Shown here one piece after another: positions 17,082-25,309 of a stretch of DNA of 36,136 nt. The DNA is from Marisediminitalea oceani (GTDB lineage Bacteria > Pseudomonadota > Gammaproteobacteria > Enterobacterales > Alteromonadaceae): assembly GCF_003731635.1 (NCBI RefSeq), contig NZ_RCUA01000049.1, positions 1-36,136 of the forward strand, read 5' to 3'. The position numbers and the translations under genes are program-made. The notes beneath the pieces were generated by a model, which worked only from the letters and a program-made list of their open reading frames with translations, ran no database searches and was not told the DNA's origin. Within the stretch, counting starts at the first letter, position 1, and each line of letters begins with the position of its first letter.

Positions 17082-17938
17082 TGCAATTTATTGAATCACT
17101 GAACACCTTACGAGAACTGCGTCAGACCTGGCGCAGCGCCGGACACACCGTTGCTTTTGTACCTACTATGGGTAATTTGCACGACGGCCATCTGGATTTA
17201 GTTAAACAGGCAAAAAACCTGGCTGATAAAGTGGTGGTTTCGATTTTCGTTAACCCCATGCAATTTGGTGCCAATGAAGATCTGGATGCCTATCCACGAA
17301 CGCTCGACGCCGATCGCAGCAAGCTTGAGGCTCAAGGCGTTGACGCGCTGTTTTTCCCAGCGGTTGATGATGTGTATCCTCGCGGCTTAAGTGAGCAAAC
17401 CTTTGTGGAAGTACCCGGTATTTCTGATTTGCTGTGCGGCGCGAGTCGCCCCGGGCATTTCCGCGGTGTGGCGACCATCGTGTGCAAGCTGTTTAACATG
17501 GTACAGCCGGATGTGGCTTGTTTTGGTGAGAAAGACTTCCAGCAGTTACAGGTGATCCGTACCATGGTGGAAGATTTATCCATGCCGATTAACATTGTTG
17601 GCGTGCCTACCAGACGTCAGGAAGACGGCCTGGCGATGAGTTCTCGTAATGGTTATCTCAGCGCTGAACAACGGGCTACGGCTACCCGGATATACGCTGC
17701 CATGGAGCAAATGCGTGAAGCTATCTGTGCTAGCCAGGACAGCTATGCTGATATTGAACGCAAAGCGTCTCAGTCGCTGATGTCTGCCGGCTTAAAGCCT
17801 GAATACGTCACCATTCGCAACGCCAGAAACCTGCAACCGGCTGAGCCGGGTGACCCGCAACTGGTCATCCTGATGGCCGCATTTATGGGAACTACGCGTT
17901 TAATCGATAATATGCAGATTACACTGGATCAGGCTTGA
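17081..17938 (+). CDS. panC: pantothenate synthetase
   Basis: PanC joins pantoate and beta-alanine using ATP to give pantothenate. The 285-residue protein has the HIGH-type [10 protein letters not shown] (28-37), [11 protein letters not shown], the [13 protein letters not shown] segment and the KMSKS-type [10 protein letters not shown] loop. The start overlaps the panB stop by one base. No panD follows; instead the 3' end overlaps the convergent panP gene by 10 nt. Confidence 0.97.
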   Translation: MQFIESLNTLRELRQTWRSAGHTVAFVPTMGNLHDGHLDLVKQAKNLADKVVVSIFVNPMQFGANEDLDAYPRTLDADRSKLEAQGVDALFFPAVDDVYPRGLSEQTFVEVPGISDLLCGASRPGHFRGVATIVCKLFNMVQPDVACFGEKDFQQLQVIRTMVEDLSMPINIVGVPTRRQEDGLAMSSRNGYLSAEQRATATRIYAAMEQMREAICASQDSYADIERKASQSLMSAGLKPEYVTIRNARNLQPAEPGDPQLVILMAAFMGTTRLIDNMQITLDQA

Positions 17939-19563
17939 TCCAGTGTTGCCGGCGCACTCACCGCCAGTAATTCCTGCCACACGCGGTTGCGACTGGCAAT
18001 GGCGTGTTGCTCTTCCAGAATCGCTCTGAGATCGCGGGTAGTGGTCATTGGATTGGCCAGAACCACACGAAAAACAGTGATGGGGTATGCACCATACACA
18101 GGGCACTCTAAGCGGGTCCGTGACACAAACGATTTACCGGCTTCACGCTGCAATTTCTGCACGTTAACAACCAGTCGGTCTACTTTGCTGTTCAGCCGTT
18201 GAGCCTGCACCTGCGGAAGTGTTTTCAGTTGTTCCTGAATGGCCGCCGGGCAAACCCGATAGGTCATAATCGAAAGTGTGGGTGAAGTGATCAGCTCAAA
18301 ATCAGGGTGAGCTTCAATCATTGCGGCAAATTTTTTGGCTTTCTCGATACTCTGGTTAATCAGCAGCTCATAACCGCGGCGGCCCAGGATGTGCAATGAC
18401 GAATACACCATCATGGCCATACCATTACGGGAACCTTCCAGAGTAGTAGCGCCCAGATCCTTTGACCCTTCACGCAGAATATATTGCGCATGGTGGCGCA
18501 CCGCGTTGGCATCTGCCGGGTTCTTAAACAGCGCCATGCCAGCCCCCATGGGCACGTACATTTGTTTGTGCGCGTCAATGGTAACCGAGTCGGCTTTTTC
18601 GATGCCTTTTAAGATGCCCCGATAATGCTTGGAAAACAGCGTCGCACCGCCCCAGGCAGCATCTACGTGGAACCAGCATCCCAGTTCCTCTGCCACATCG
18701 GCCAGTTCGTCGAGCGGATCCACGTGACCAGTTTCAGTGGTGCCGCCAATACCAACGATGGCCAGCAGTTTATTGCCCTGTTCCTGATATTCACGGCCTT
18801 TTCTGAGCGCCTCAGCGGGATCCAGGACCTGCTCGGGACATGGCAATGTAATTAGGTTTTCGCGCCCGATCCCCAGAACATCCACCGCTTTTGAAAGGCT
18901 GTAGTGACCGCGCCGCGAGCACAACACCCCGAGATTATCGATATCATAATGGCGGTAAGCGCTTGCCAGTCCGGCTCTGGCTACCCCAGGGAAACGGCCC
19001 TCTGGACCTAGGATTTTATTGCGTGCTACCCACAATGCCGTAATGTTGGCGACGGTACCACCGGAGCAAAATGCGCCAAGTGCATGGCGGGCACTGTGCA
19101 GGTATTGTTCGTAAAAGCTTTCGTCCTGCTCGTACACCAGATTGTGCATCATCCCCAGTACCTGGCGTTCAAGTGGGGTAAATGCTTTTGATGTCTCGAT
19201 TTTAACCAGGTTCTGATTCAAACCCACCAGCAGCTTGGCCAGCGATAAATGAAAATACGGCAGTGCCGATGTCATATGGCCTATAAAGGTGGGAGAGTAG
19301 GTATTCACTGAATGGGCAACCAGCTTTTCCAGCAGGTTCTCAGCGTGTGTAGACACAAACTCAGGCGACTCAGGCATCATTGCATCGGCAAAGTCCTGTT
19401 CGACTTCTTCCAGCGAGGTTTTCTTGGTAACGACGTGTTGCGACAAGAAATCCAGGATATTGTCTGAAAGGTGTTCTTCAATTTGTGCCAGCTTAGAGTC
19501 TTTGTGCTCTGGCTTGGTAAAAACCCGAAACAGGTGCTTCAAGCTTACTTGTGCTTCACCCAC
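17929..19563 (-). CDS. panP: PLP-dependent aspartate 1-decarboxylase PanP
   Basis: This 544-residue group-II PLP decarboxylase (glutamate decarboxylase fold) has [18 protein letters not shown] for phosphate binding, FHVDAAWGG with the aspartate that pairs with the PLP nitrogen, and IDAHKQMY with the Schiff-base lysine (K333). It matches the PanP group, proposed to make beta-alanine where the pyruvoyl enzyme PanD is missing; its position against panBC and the absence of panD here support that role. GTG 19563 has GAGAGG 8 nt upstream; TTG 19542 is an alternative, and the frame is open to TTG 19731 but the extra residues are unlike the family. Aspartate specificity is inferred. Confidence 0.85.
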   Translation of the reverse strand: MGEAQVSLKHLFRVFTKPEHKDSKLAQIEEHLSDNILDFLSQHVVTKKTSLEEVEQDFADAMMPESPEFVSTHAENLLEKLVAHSVNTYSPTFIGHMTSALPYFHLSLAKLLVGLNQNLVKIETSKAFTPLERQVLGMMHNLVYEQDESFYEQYLHSARHALGAFCSGGTVANITALWVARNKILGPEGRFPGVARAGLASAYRHYDIDNLGVLCSRRGHYSLSKAVDVLGIGRENLITLPCPEQVLDPAEALRKGREYQEQGNKLLAIVGIGGTTETGHVDPLDELADVAEELGCWFHVDAAWGGATLFSKHYRGILKGIEKADSVTIDAHKQMYVPMGAGMALFKNPADANAVRHHAQYILREGSKDLGATTLEGSRNGMAMMVYSSLHILGRRGYELLINQSIEKAKKFAAMIEAHPDFELITSPTLSIMTYRVCPAAIQEQLKTLPQVQAQRLNSKVDRLVVNVQKLQREAGKSFVSRTRLECPVYGAYPITVFRVVLANPMTTTRDLRAILEEQHAIASRNRVWQELLAVSAPATLDQA

Positions 19564-19887
19564 ACTGTACACCTCTCGAATTGAAAATGATAACTGCGCT
19601 GATGCTTTGCCACACTGACTGTTAAACGCTCGCGCAACATTGCTAACCGGCCCAATCTGAAACTCATGCCGGATACTTAGCAATGACCTTTCACAGCCCC
19701 TGACTGTAGCGCAGATTACCCGCCACGCCAAGGCCAGCCAGTGTTTCTTACGCTAAACAGCCAGTAAAAAGATCTTCCGGGGCTGCCCCAAAGAGAATGC
19801 GATTATAAGGATTTTCTAACAAAAACCCATGAAAATCTGTCATATTAGTGACACAAATCCGCATTTTAACCGCTTTAATGTAAGGCT
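19564..19887 (-). other. panP upstream region
   Basis: About 320 bp with no credible gene. It contains the hairpin described at 19766-19794 and a minus-strand TATAAT (19802-19807) with no good -35. A second weak -10-like TATCAT occurs nearer the panP start. The panP leader could be as long as 230 nt. Confidence 0.4.
19766..19794 (-). terminator. intrinsic-terminator-like hairpin between the TrmB-like gene and panP
   Basis: On the minus strand TCTT-T-GGGG, loop CAG, CCCC-GG-AAGA is followed by TCTTTTT. It lies about 95 nt past the stop of the TrmB-like gene, so it most simply ends the yadG-yadH-methyltransferase transcript. A perfect TATAAT on the same strand (19802-19807) lies just before it, leaving open that it acts as a leader attenuator of panP. 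Confidence 0.5.
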
Positions 19888-20565
19888 CTATTGCACCATT
19901 GCCCCGAGTAAATGCCAGCATTGCTGTCCGCTGTCCTGATACTTTTGCTCAAAAGGCGTTAGCGCCGGTTGCTGCGAATTAACCTCAGCAATCTCGCACT
20001 GCATGCTGTATTTAGCTGCGGCAACAGCGAACTCTTCAAGGTAAATCAACCAATTACTTCGCACTTCAATACGAGGAGACAAAGCCATGAGATCGGGCAT
20101 AGCCTGACTCGCATGCCAGCGCTTTTGTACCTGAGAGGATTTAGGGTACGGATTGGGATACAACAGATAATGGGCGCTGATACGCCATGGGCTCTGCTGA
20201 CACGCAACCCGCATGAGCCGCCAGAAGTCGACAACGTCAGCCCGCACGACCCGGTAGTTATCTTGCTCGCTCTGATAGTGCTGGTGCTTATTAACGCGCA
20301 GCGCCGATTTGTCGATGCCGACAATCCGCGCCTGCGGATAGCGTTGAGCCAAGCCGGCCGTGCTTTTACCCACGCCACAGCAGGAGTCGAGGATCACCTC
20401 GCCCTGCCAGTCACTCAGCCAGTCCGCCACGTCATCAAAAGCCTGCTGGGTATGGGCGTGGATGGGGCGACGGTTTTCAGTACGCTGGTACTTTTCAACT
20501 ATCGCCTCAAGCTTATCATGAACGCCATTCTGCTGGCTTTCCACGGTTCGTGAATTTCCCCGCAT
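19888..20565 (-). CDS. TrmB-like SAM-dependent methyltransferase
   Basis: The 225-residue protein has a Rossmann methyltransferase fold: motif I in ILDSCCGVGKST (58-69), an acidic motif II in IVGIDKS (81-87), and YPNPYPKSSQVQKRW (136-150), which resembles the TrmB motif PDPWxKxRHxKRR. That points to the tRNA m7G46 methyltransferase superfamily. The DPW and RHxKRR core is changed to NPY and VQKRW, so it is a divergent paralogue whose substrate may not be tRNA position 46. It starts 2 nt after the yadH stop, so it is in the yadGH operon. The ribosome binding site is weak, suggesting translational coupling. Confidence 0.75.
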   Translation of the reverse strand: MRGNSRTVESQQNGVHDKLEAIVEKYQRTENRRPIHAHTQQAFDDVADWLSDWQGEVILDSCCGVGKSTAGLAQRYPQARIVGIDKSALRVNKHQHYQSEQDNYRVVRADVVDFWRLMRVACQQSPWRISAHYLLYPNPYPKSSQVQKRWHASQAMPDLMALSPRIEVRSNWLIYLEEFAVAAAKYSMQCEIAEVNSQQPALTPFEQKYQDSGQQCWHLLGAMVQ

Positions 20566-20567
20566 GA

Positions 20568-21341
20568 TTAAGAACGGATCCCGGTACCGCGTTTCAGCAG
20601 TGTGTAGGCAAGAGTAAATAATGCCAGGTTAAACAACACCAGCAGACCCATGGCCAGGCCGATATTGACATCAGATACCCCTAAAAAGCCGTAACGGAAA
20701 CCGTTAACCATATATACGATAGGGTTTGCCTTACTGACCCACTGCCAGAACTCAGGTAACAGTGTCAGCGAGTAAAATACGCCGCCCAGGTAAGTAAGTG
20801 GAGTTAGCACGAAGGTGGGGATCAAACTGATATCGTCAAAGGTTTTGGCAAAGATACCGTTAACCAGACCCGCCGTAGCAAACAGTGTTGCGGTGAGCAG
20901 TAAGGTCAGCACAATGATCGCCAGATTGTGAATATGAACATCCACAAATAACATCGATACCACTGTTACAATCAGGCCAATTAACATAGCCCGTGCAACT
21001 CCCCCGCCTACATAGCCCAGAATAATGACCGACGTAGGTACTGGCGCCACCAGCATTTCTTCCAGGTTACGCTGGAACTTGGCACTGAAAAATGACGACG
21101 AAACATTGGCATAGGAGTTGGTGATCACCGACATCATGATCAGGCCTGGGACGATGAACTCCATGTAGGTAAAGCCGCCCATCTGACCGATACGCTCACC
21201 GATGAGGTTACCAAAAATAACAAAGTACAAACTCATGGTGATGGCTGGCGGCACCAGGGTTTGTACCCAAATGCGCAGAAAGCGCGTGCACTCTTTTATC
21301 CAGATGGTGGTTAAAGCTATCCAGTTGTTTCCGGCAGACAT
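20568..21341 (-). CDS. yadH: ABC-2 type transporter permease YadH
   Basis: The 257-residue protein is an ABC-2 inner-membrane permease with about six membrane segments. FLRIWVQTLVPPAITMSLYF, FIVPGLIMMSVITNSYANVS, KFQRNLEEMLVAPVPTSVII and TFVLTPLTYLGGVFYSLTLL are nearly identical to E. coli YadH (256). The exported substrate is not known. Its ATG overlaps the yadG stop by one base (TAATG), and the TrmB-like gene follows after 2 nt. Confidence 0.95.
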   Translation of the reverse strand: MSAGNNWIALTTIWIKECTRFLRIWVQTLVPPAITMSLYFVIFGNLIGERIGQMGGFTYMEFIVPGLIMMSVITNSYANVSSSFFSAKFQRNLEEMLVAPVPTSVIILGYVGGGVARAMLIGLIVTVVSMLFVDVHIHNLAIIVLTLLLTATLFATAGLVNGIFAKTFDDISLIPTFVLTPLTYLGGVFYSLTLLPEFWQWVSKANPIVYMVNGFRYGFLGVSDVNIGLAMGLLVLFNLALFTLAYTLLKRGTGIRS

Positions 21342-22264
21342 TACACCGACTCCTTACGTCCGGCTTCAACCAGACTAACAAATAATTCTTCCAGGCGATT
21401 GGCTTTGTTACGCATACTCATTACCTGTATGCCCTGCTCCGTCAGTTGACTGAACACCGGGTTCAGGCCATCGGATTTGGCCACGTCTACTTCCAGCGTA
21501 CTGCTATCGAGTAAGCGGTATTCGAAGCCCTCAAGGCTGACATCGGCCGTTTCGCCCTGTAAATCCAGCACAAAGGTTTCGATATTGAGCTTGGATAACA
21601 GTGCCTTCATAGAGGTATTTTCAACAATCAGTCCTTTGTCGATGATGGCAATATTACGACACAGCATTTCCGCTTCTTCCAGGTAATGCGTAGTCAGAAT
21701 GATAGTAATTCCCTGGCCATTTATTTCCTGCAGGAACTGCCACATTGAGCGTCTGATCTCAATATCCACGCCGGCTGTGGGTTCATCGAGAATGAGCATT
21801 TTTGGCTCATGCATTAAGGCTCTGGCAATCATCAGGCGACGCTTCATACCGCCAGATAATTCGCGCGCGCGGGCATTGCGCTTTTCCCATAAATCGAGTT
21901 GCGATAAGTATTTTTCGGCCCGCTCGTGAGCTATGTTGCGAGGCACGCCATAATAGCCGGCCTGATTAAGCACGATCTGCAATACCGTTTCGAACTGGTT
22001 GAAGTTAAACTCCTGCGGCACCAGACCAATGCAGGACTTGGCCAGTTCTTTTTCCTTATCCAAATCATAACCAAACACTTTTACGTCGCCTGAGGTTTGG
22101 TTTACCAACGAACTGATGATGCCAATGGTGGTTGATTTACCCGCCCCGTTTGGGCCGAGCAGGGCGAAAAAGTCACCCTCTTGCACACTCAGCTCAACGC
22201 CCTTTAAGGCATGAACTGAGCCACGGTAGGTTTTTGTTAACCCCGAGATTGTTAACGCTTGCAT
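21341..22264 (-). CDS. yadG: ABC transporter ATP-binding protein YadG
   Basis: The 307-residue ATPase of the YadGH exporter has Walker A GPNGAGKS (37-44), a Q-loop in VPQEF, the signature LSGGMKRR, Walker B LILDEPTAG with VDIEIRR, and an H-loop in TTHYLEEAE. A C-terminal domain of about 80 residues (from about 225), typical of ABC-2 exporters, follows. ATG 22264 matches E. coli YadG (308 residues), with GGA 8 nt or so upstream; an open frame to 22405 adds unrelated residues. It is cotranscribed with yadH. Confidence 0.95.
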   Translation of the reverse strand: MQALTISGLTKTYRGSVHALKGVELSVQEGDFFALLGPNGAGKSTTIGIISSLVNQTSGDVKVFGYDLDKEKELAKSCIGLVPQEFNFNQFETVLQIVLNQAGYYGVPRNIAHERAEKYLSQLDLWEKRNARARELSGGMKRRLMIARALMHEPKMLILDEPTAGVDIEIRRSMWQFLQEINGQGITIILTTHYLEEAEMLCRNIAIIDKGLIVENTSMKALLSKLNIETFVLDLQGETADVSLEGFEYRLLDSSTLEVDVAKSDGLNPVFSQLTEQGIQVMSMRNKANRLEELFVSLVEAGRKESV

Positions 22265-22651
22265 GCTGATTTCCGTGTTTATTGTTGTGTTGCCCTGGGG
22301 GGCAGGAATTGGCAAATGGTATGGCAATACACCATACTCGCCTGACCATCCAACCCAACGTCTGTTATTGGTATTTCGTTTTTGTGGCGGGAGGCCTGAG
22401 CACAACGGGTTCAGATAGAATTAGATTTCCCATCTACTATGGTAACAAATTTACAGAATTAAAGTGTCTACTTTGCCGGACAAACCATTTCAAAAAACCA
22501 ATAAAGTATTAAAAAATATACCATAAGACAATTATACATACCAAAGTTATACCTATTGCCCGCGTTTAAGGTTTGTTTCCCTTCTCACCCGTGCTATTTT
22601 TACATATTAGCAACAACGCATCTATTTAATGGTGGCTCGAAAGTTCCTCTC
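22265..22651. other. yadG / diguanylate cyclase divergent intergenic region
   Basis: About 390 bp with no gene. It holds an inverted repeat GTATGG (22319-22324) / CCATAC (22332-22337) with a 7-nt spacer, a possible operator. A perfect minus-strand TATAAT (22531-22536) lies in an AT-rich stretch (about 22490-22560) and may serve yadG with a long leader. No convincing -35 boxes. Confidence 0.45.
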
Positions 22652-23569
22652 ATGCCCATTCAATCCACGAAAAATATCGAGTCCTGCCTGGTTTTAATCG
22701 TAGATGATGATCACATCAGCAGTACGCTGGTTGCTAATATCCTGAACAACCTTTGCCGCTCCTTTACCGCTTCGTCTGCTGCCGACGCCATAGAATTTTG
22801 CGAAAATAAATTACCTGACTTACTGGTGGTTGATGTAAACATGCCTGATATCAATGGCCTGGAGCTCTGCCGCCAGTTGAAAGCCCGTAATGATACCGCT
22901 GATATCCCGGTTATCTTTATCACCGCGGATTTAGGTAAAGACGCCCAGGTCGACTGCTGGGAAGCCGGTGGCAATGATTTTGTGACCAAACCGGTGGTGG
23001 CCCAGACTATTGTTCACCGCGTCCGTAATCAGTTGCTGAGTAAGTTACGCCTCGACGCCTTAAGAAAGCTCAGTTATGAAGACAGTCTGACCGGCCTCTA
23101 TAACCGCAATTACCTGAATGAGGAATATCCCCGCTTATCGCGCCAACTGATGCGCGACCACCAGCCATTAGGGCTGATTATCTTCGATGTGGATTACTTC
23201 AAACAGTACAATGATACTTATGGCCATCTGAAAGGTGATATTTGTCTGGAAAAAGTGTCGGCAGTACTGAAACGTTATTCGCGCCGGGCCCGTGATGCCG
23301 TGGTCAGATACGGGGGAGAAGAATTTATTATGCTGCTGCCGAATACCGGGCTATCCGGTACCAGGGAGATAGCCAATCAGATTTTAACCGATATCTATCA
23401 GTTGGAAATAGCGCACAAGCACTCACCTTTTGAACGGGTTACCCTGAGTGCGGGTGCAGTGAGTATTCAGAATATAGAACGCTATCCCCTCAATGATGTC
23501 ATCGAACAGGCTGATATCAACCTGTACGATGCAAAGCTGAAAGGGAAGAACAAGGTGGTTACCGGCTAA
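22652..23569 (+). CDS. response regulator with GGDEF output (diguanylate cyclase)
   Basis: The 305-residue cytoplasmic protein has a receiver domain (about 12-125) with acidic pocket D18/D19, phospho-acceptor D61 (VVDVNMPDINGLEL), T91 and K113. A GGDEF domain (about 140-305) follows, with active-site GGEEF (221-225) and an I-site RxxD (R212-D215) five residues before it, so c-di-GMP synthesis with product inhibition is likely. It resembles PleD/WspR-type regulators with one receiver. ATG 22652 fits the receiver start but has a poor ribosome binding site. No histidine kinase is adjacent on this strand. It converges with pdsO, 3 nt apart. Confidence 0.9.
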   Translation: MPIQSTKNIESCLVLIVDDDHISSTLVANILNNLCRSFTASSAADAIEFCENKLPDLLVVDVNMPDINGLELCRQLKARNDTADIPVIFITADLGKDAQVDCWEAGGNDFVTKPVVAQTIVHRVRNQLLSKLRLDALRKLSYEDSLTGLYNRNYLNEEYPRLSRQLMRDHQPLGLIIFDVDYFKQYNDTYGHLKGDICLEKVSAVLKRYSRRARDAVVRYGGEEFIMLLPNTGLSGTREIANQILTDIYQLEIAHKHSPFERVTLSAGAVSIQNIERYPLNDVIEQADINLYDAKLKGKNKVVTG

Positions 23570-23572
23570 CCG

Positions 23573-24301
23573 CTATCGCTGTGCGGTTAACGTTGGATCT
23601 TCCTCACCAAGCTCAATGACCACCTTGCGGTCGAAGAAAGTGCCTTCATACTCTTTATGTTTACTGCGTTCCTCACCTAACGCCAGGGTTAGTACCTGCT
23701 TTTCATCTACGCCCTGATTAAGCAGGTATTGCTTTACGCTAATTGCCCGTTGCATAGACAGCGCCTGATTGTACTTAGCATCGCCCCGCTGATCGGCATG
23801 ACCGGTAAGGCGAGCCTGCAATGAAGGGTAACCGCGTAATGCTTTGGCAATCAGATCCAATTGCTGCTGGTAATCCGGCGCAATGTCATAGGCACCGGTT
23901 TGAAACTGCACCACACTCTGCAAGGTGATGGCCGGCGTATCCTGAGTGCGCGTATCACTTACCTGGGTAGTCATGCTCGCCTGCTGTAACTGTTGAATCT
24001 GGCTTTTCATTGCCAGCAAAGAGCGGTCGCGCTGCGACAACAACTCAGCCTGAGCGGTTAACCTTGCCTGATTGGCCTGTAGTTCTTTGTCCTGCTGAAT
24101 ATCATTGCCTACAAAAGCTCCCACTAAGCCAGCGACTGCAGCGCCTACCGGCCCCGCTACCATGGCGCCAATCACCACCCCGGATCCCATCCCGATGCCC
24201 GCGGCGTGTTCATAAGTTTTCTCTTTGTCACTGGCCATGGCTGGCGCCATTGAAGTTAAGCAAGACATTGCAAGTGCGGCTGAAATGATAGTTTTACGCA
24301 T
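23573..24301 (-). CDS. pdsO: OmpA-like protein PdsO (sortase-associated)
   Basis: The 242-residue protein has a signal peptide (cleavage about residue 24, after PAMA), then a glycine-zipper stretch (about 34-66, GIGMGSGVVIGAMVAGPVG), a short coiled coil (about 70-105), and a C-terminal OmpA domain (about 125-235). The OmpA peptidoglycan-binding motif is TGHADQRGDAKYN...LSMQRAISVKQYL, with the Asp and Arg that hold diaminopimelate. This layout and its placement divergent from pdsR-pdsS match PdsO, an OmpA-like partner of proteobacterial sortase loci. No sortase or target gene is in the window. AAGGAA lies 7 nt before ATG 24301. Confidence 0.8.
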   Translation of the reverse strand: MRKTIISAALAMSCLTSMAPAMASDKEKTYEHAAGIGMGSGVVIGAMVAGPVGAAVAGLVGAFVGNDIQQDKELQANQARLTAQAELLSQRDRSLLAMKSQIQQLQQASMTTQVSDTRTQDTPAITLQSVVQFQTGAYDIAPDYQQQLDLIAKALRGYPSLQARLTGHADQRGDAKYNQALSMQRAISVKQYLLNQGVDEKQVLTLALGEERSKHKEYEGTFFDRKVVIELGEEDPTLTAQR

Positions 24302-24593
24302 AATAGTTTCCTTTGGGTAATCAATTTGTGTTTCGCTGTGAACGATATGAATTACACCAGTCGGATATGGCGCGGTTGGTGTCAGCTTGTGGCAATGTGC
24401 TGAGCAAAAAAGGAAAAACATGGCAACTTGTGGCGACATTAACCACCAAACACGTTGCCCGTTGCGAAAACCCGCCTACCGCGGAACAAAAGTGGCAGAA
24501 AAATGGCAAGCTCGGGGAATTTATGCCGAACTTCCGCCTAACCCAGTTAACTAAGTTATAGTAGGGGCCGGTATTAGACAGGATGAATGATGT
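24302..24593. promoter_or_regulatory. pdsO / pdsR divergent control region
   Basis: About 290 bp that must carry both promoters. TATAGT (24557-24562) is a plausible -10 for pdsR without a good -35, as for an activated promoter. A direct repeat of the form CARCTTGTGGCRA occurs at 24383-24398 and 24424-24439 (12 of 16 positions identical, 41 bp apart) and could be a regulator site. An open frame here shows no family features. Confidence 0.4.
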
Positions 24594-25283
24594 ATGCCAA
24601 AAACCATTGCCATTGTTGAAGATGATATTGCTATCCGTGATAACTACACCGCCGTGCTGAGCGGACAAGGCTACACGGTTCAGGCTTATGCTGACCGCCC
24701 GTCGGCCAGCCTGGCATTCAGCCAGTCTCTTCCCGACCTTGCTATTATCGACATTGGCCTGAATGACGAGATGGAAGGCGGCTTTATGCTGTGTCAGCAG
24801 TTACGTCAGCTTTCCCAGTCACTACCAATCATTTTTTTTACTGCCAGGGATAATGACGTGGATACTATCAGCGGCCTGCGCATGGGTGCTGATGACTACC
24901 TGACTAAAGACATCAGCATGGCCCACCTGTTGGCGCGCATTGCCGCCCTGTTCCGGCGCACAGACTTACTTGCCACGCCCAGGCAGGACTCAGATACCAT
25001 TCGCCTGGGCCATCTTAAAGTGGATGTCAGCCGCATGACGGTAAGCTGGAAGGATATCCCGGTGGCCCTTACCGTTACCGAATTCTGGATGTTACACGCT
25101 CTGATCAAACGCCCGGGACATGTAAAAAGCCGCCAGCAACTGATGGATGAGTCGCGCATGGTGGTCGATGACTCCACCATTACGTCACATATCAAGCGTA
25201 TGCGGAAAAAGTTTGTCCAGCTCGACGAAAGCTTTGACCATATTGATACGGTCTATGGCATGGGATATCGCTGGCAGCAATAG
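24594..25283 (+). CDS. pdsR: DNA-binding response regulator PdsR (OmpR/PhoB type)
   Basis: The 229-residue regulator has a receiver domain (about 3-118): VEDDIAIRDNY with the acidic pair, phospho-acceptor D in LAIIDIGLND (about 53), FFTARDND and the lysine of DDYLTKD. A winged-helix DNA-binding domain (about 135-229) follows, with LTVTEFWMLHALIKRPGHV, SRQQLMDESRMVVDDSTI and HIKRMRKKF. The sequence matches PdsR, the regulator of the proteobacterial dedicated sortase system, and it precedes its kinase pdsS by 26 nt. In such loci it is thought to control the sortase system (inference from family naming). Confidence 0.87.
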   Translation: MPKTIAIVEDDIAIRDNYTAVLSGQGYTVQAYADRPSASLAFSQSLPDLAIIDIGLNDEMEGGFMLCQQLRQLSQSLPIIFFTARDNDVDTISGLRMGADDYLTKDISMAHLLARIAALFRRTDLLATPRQDSDTIRLGHLKVDVSRMTVSWKDIPVALTVTEFWMLHALIKRPGHVKSRQQLMDESRMVVDDSTITSHIKRMRKKFVQLDESFDHIDTVYGMGYRWQQ

Positions 25284-25309
25284 CTGACCGGTATAAAAGG
25301 ATCAGACTG

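Noticed and set aside
19969..20553. 194-codon plus-strand frame opposite the TrmB-like gene
   Set aside because: Antisense shadow; the minus-strand frame has clear methyltransferase motifs.
24321..24668. 115-codon minus-strand frame across the pdsO/pdsR gap
   Set aside because: Overlaps the start of pdsR and the control region, with no recognisable domain.
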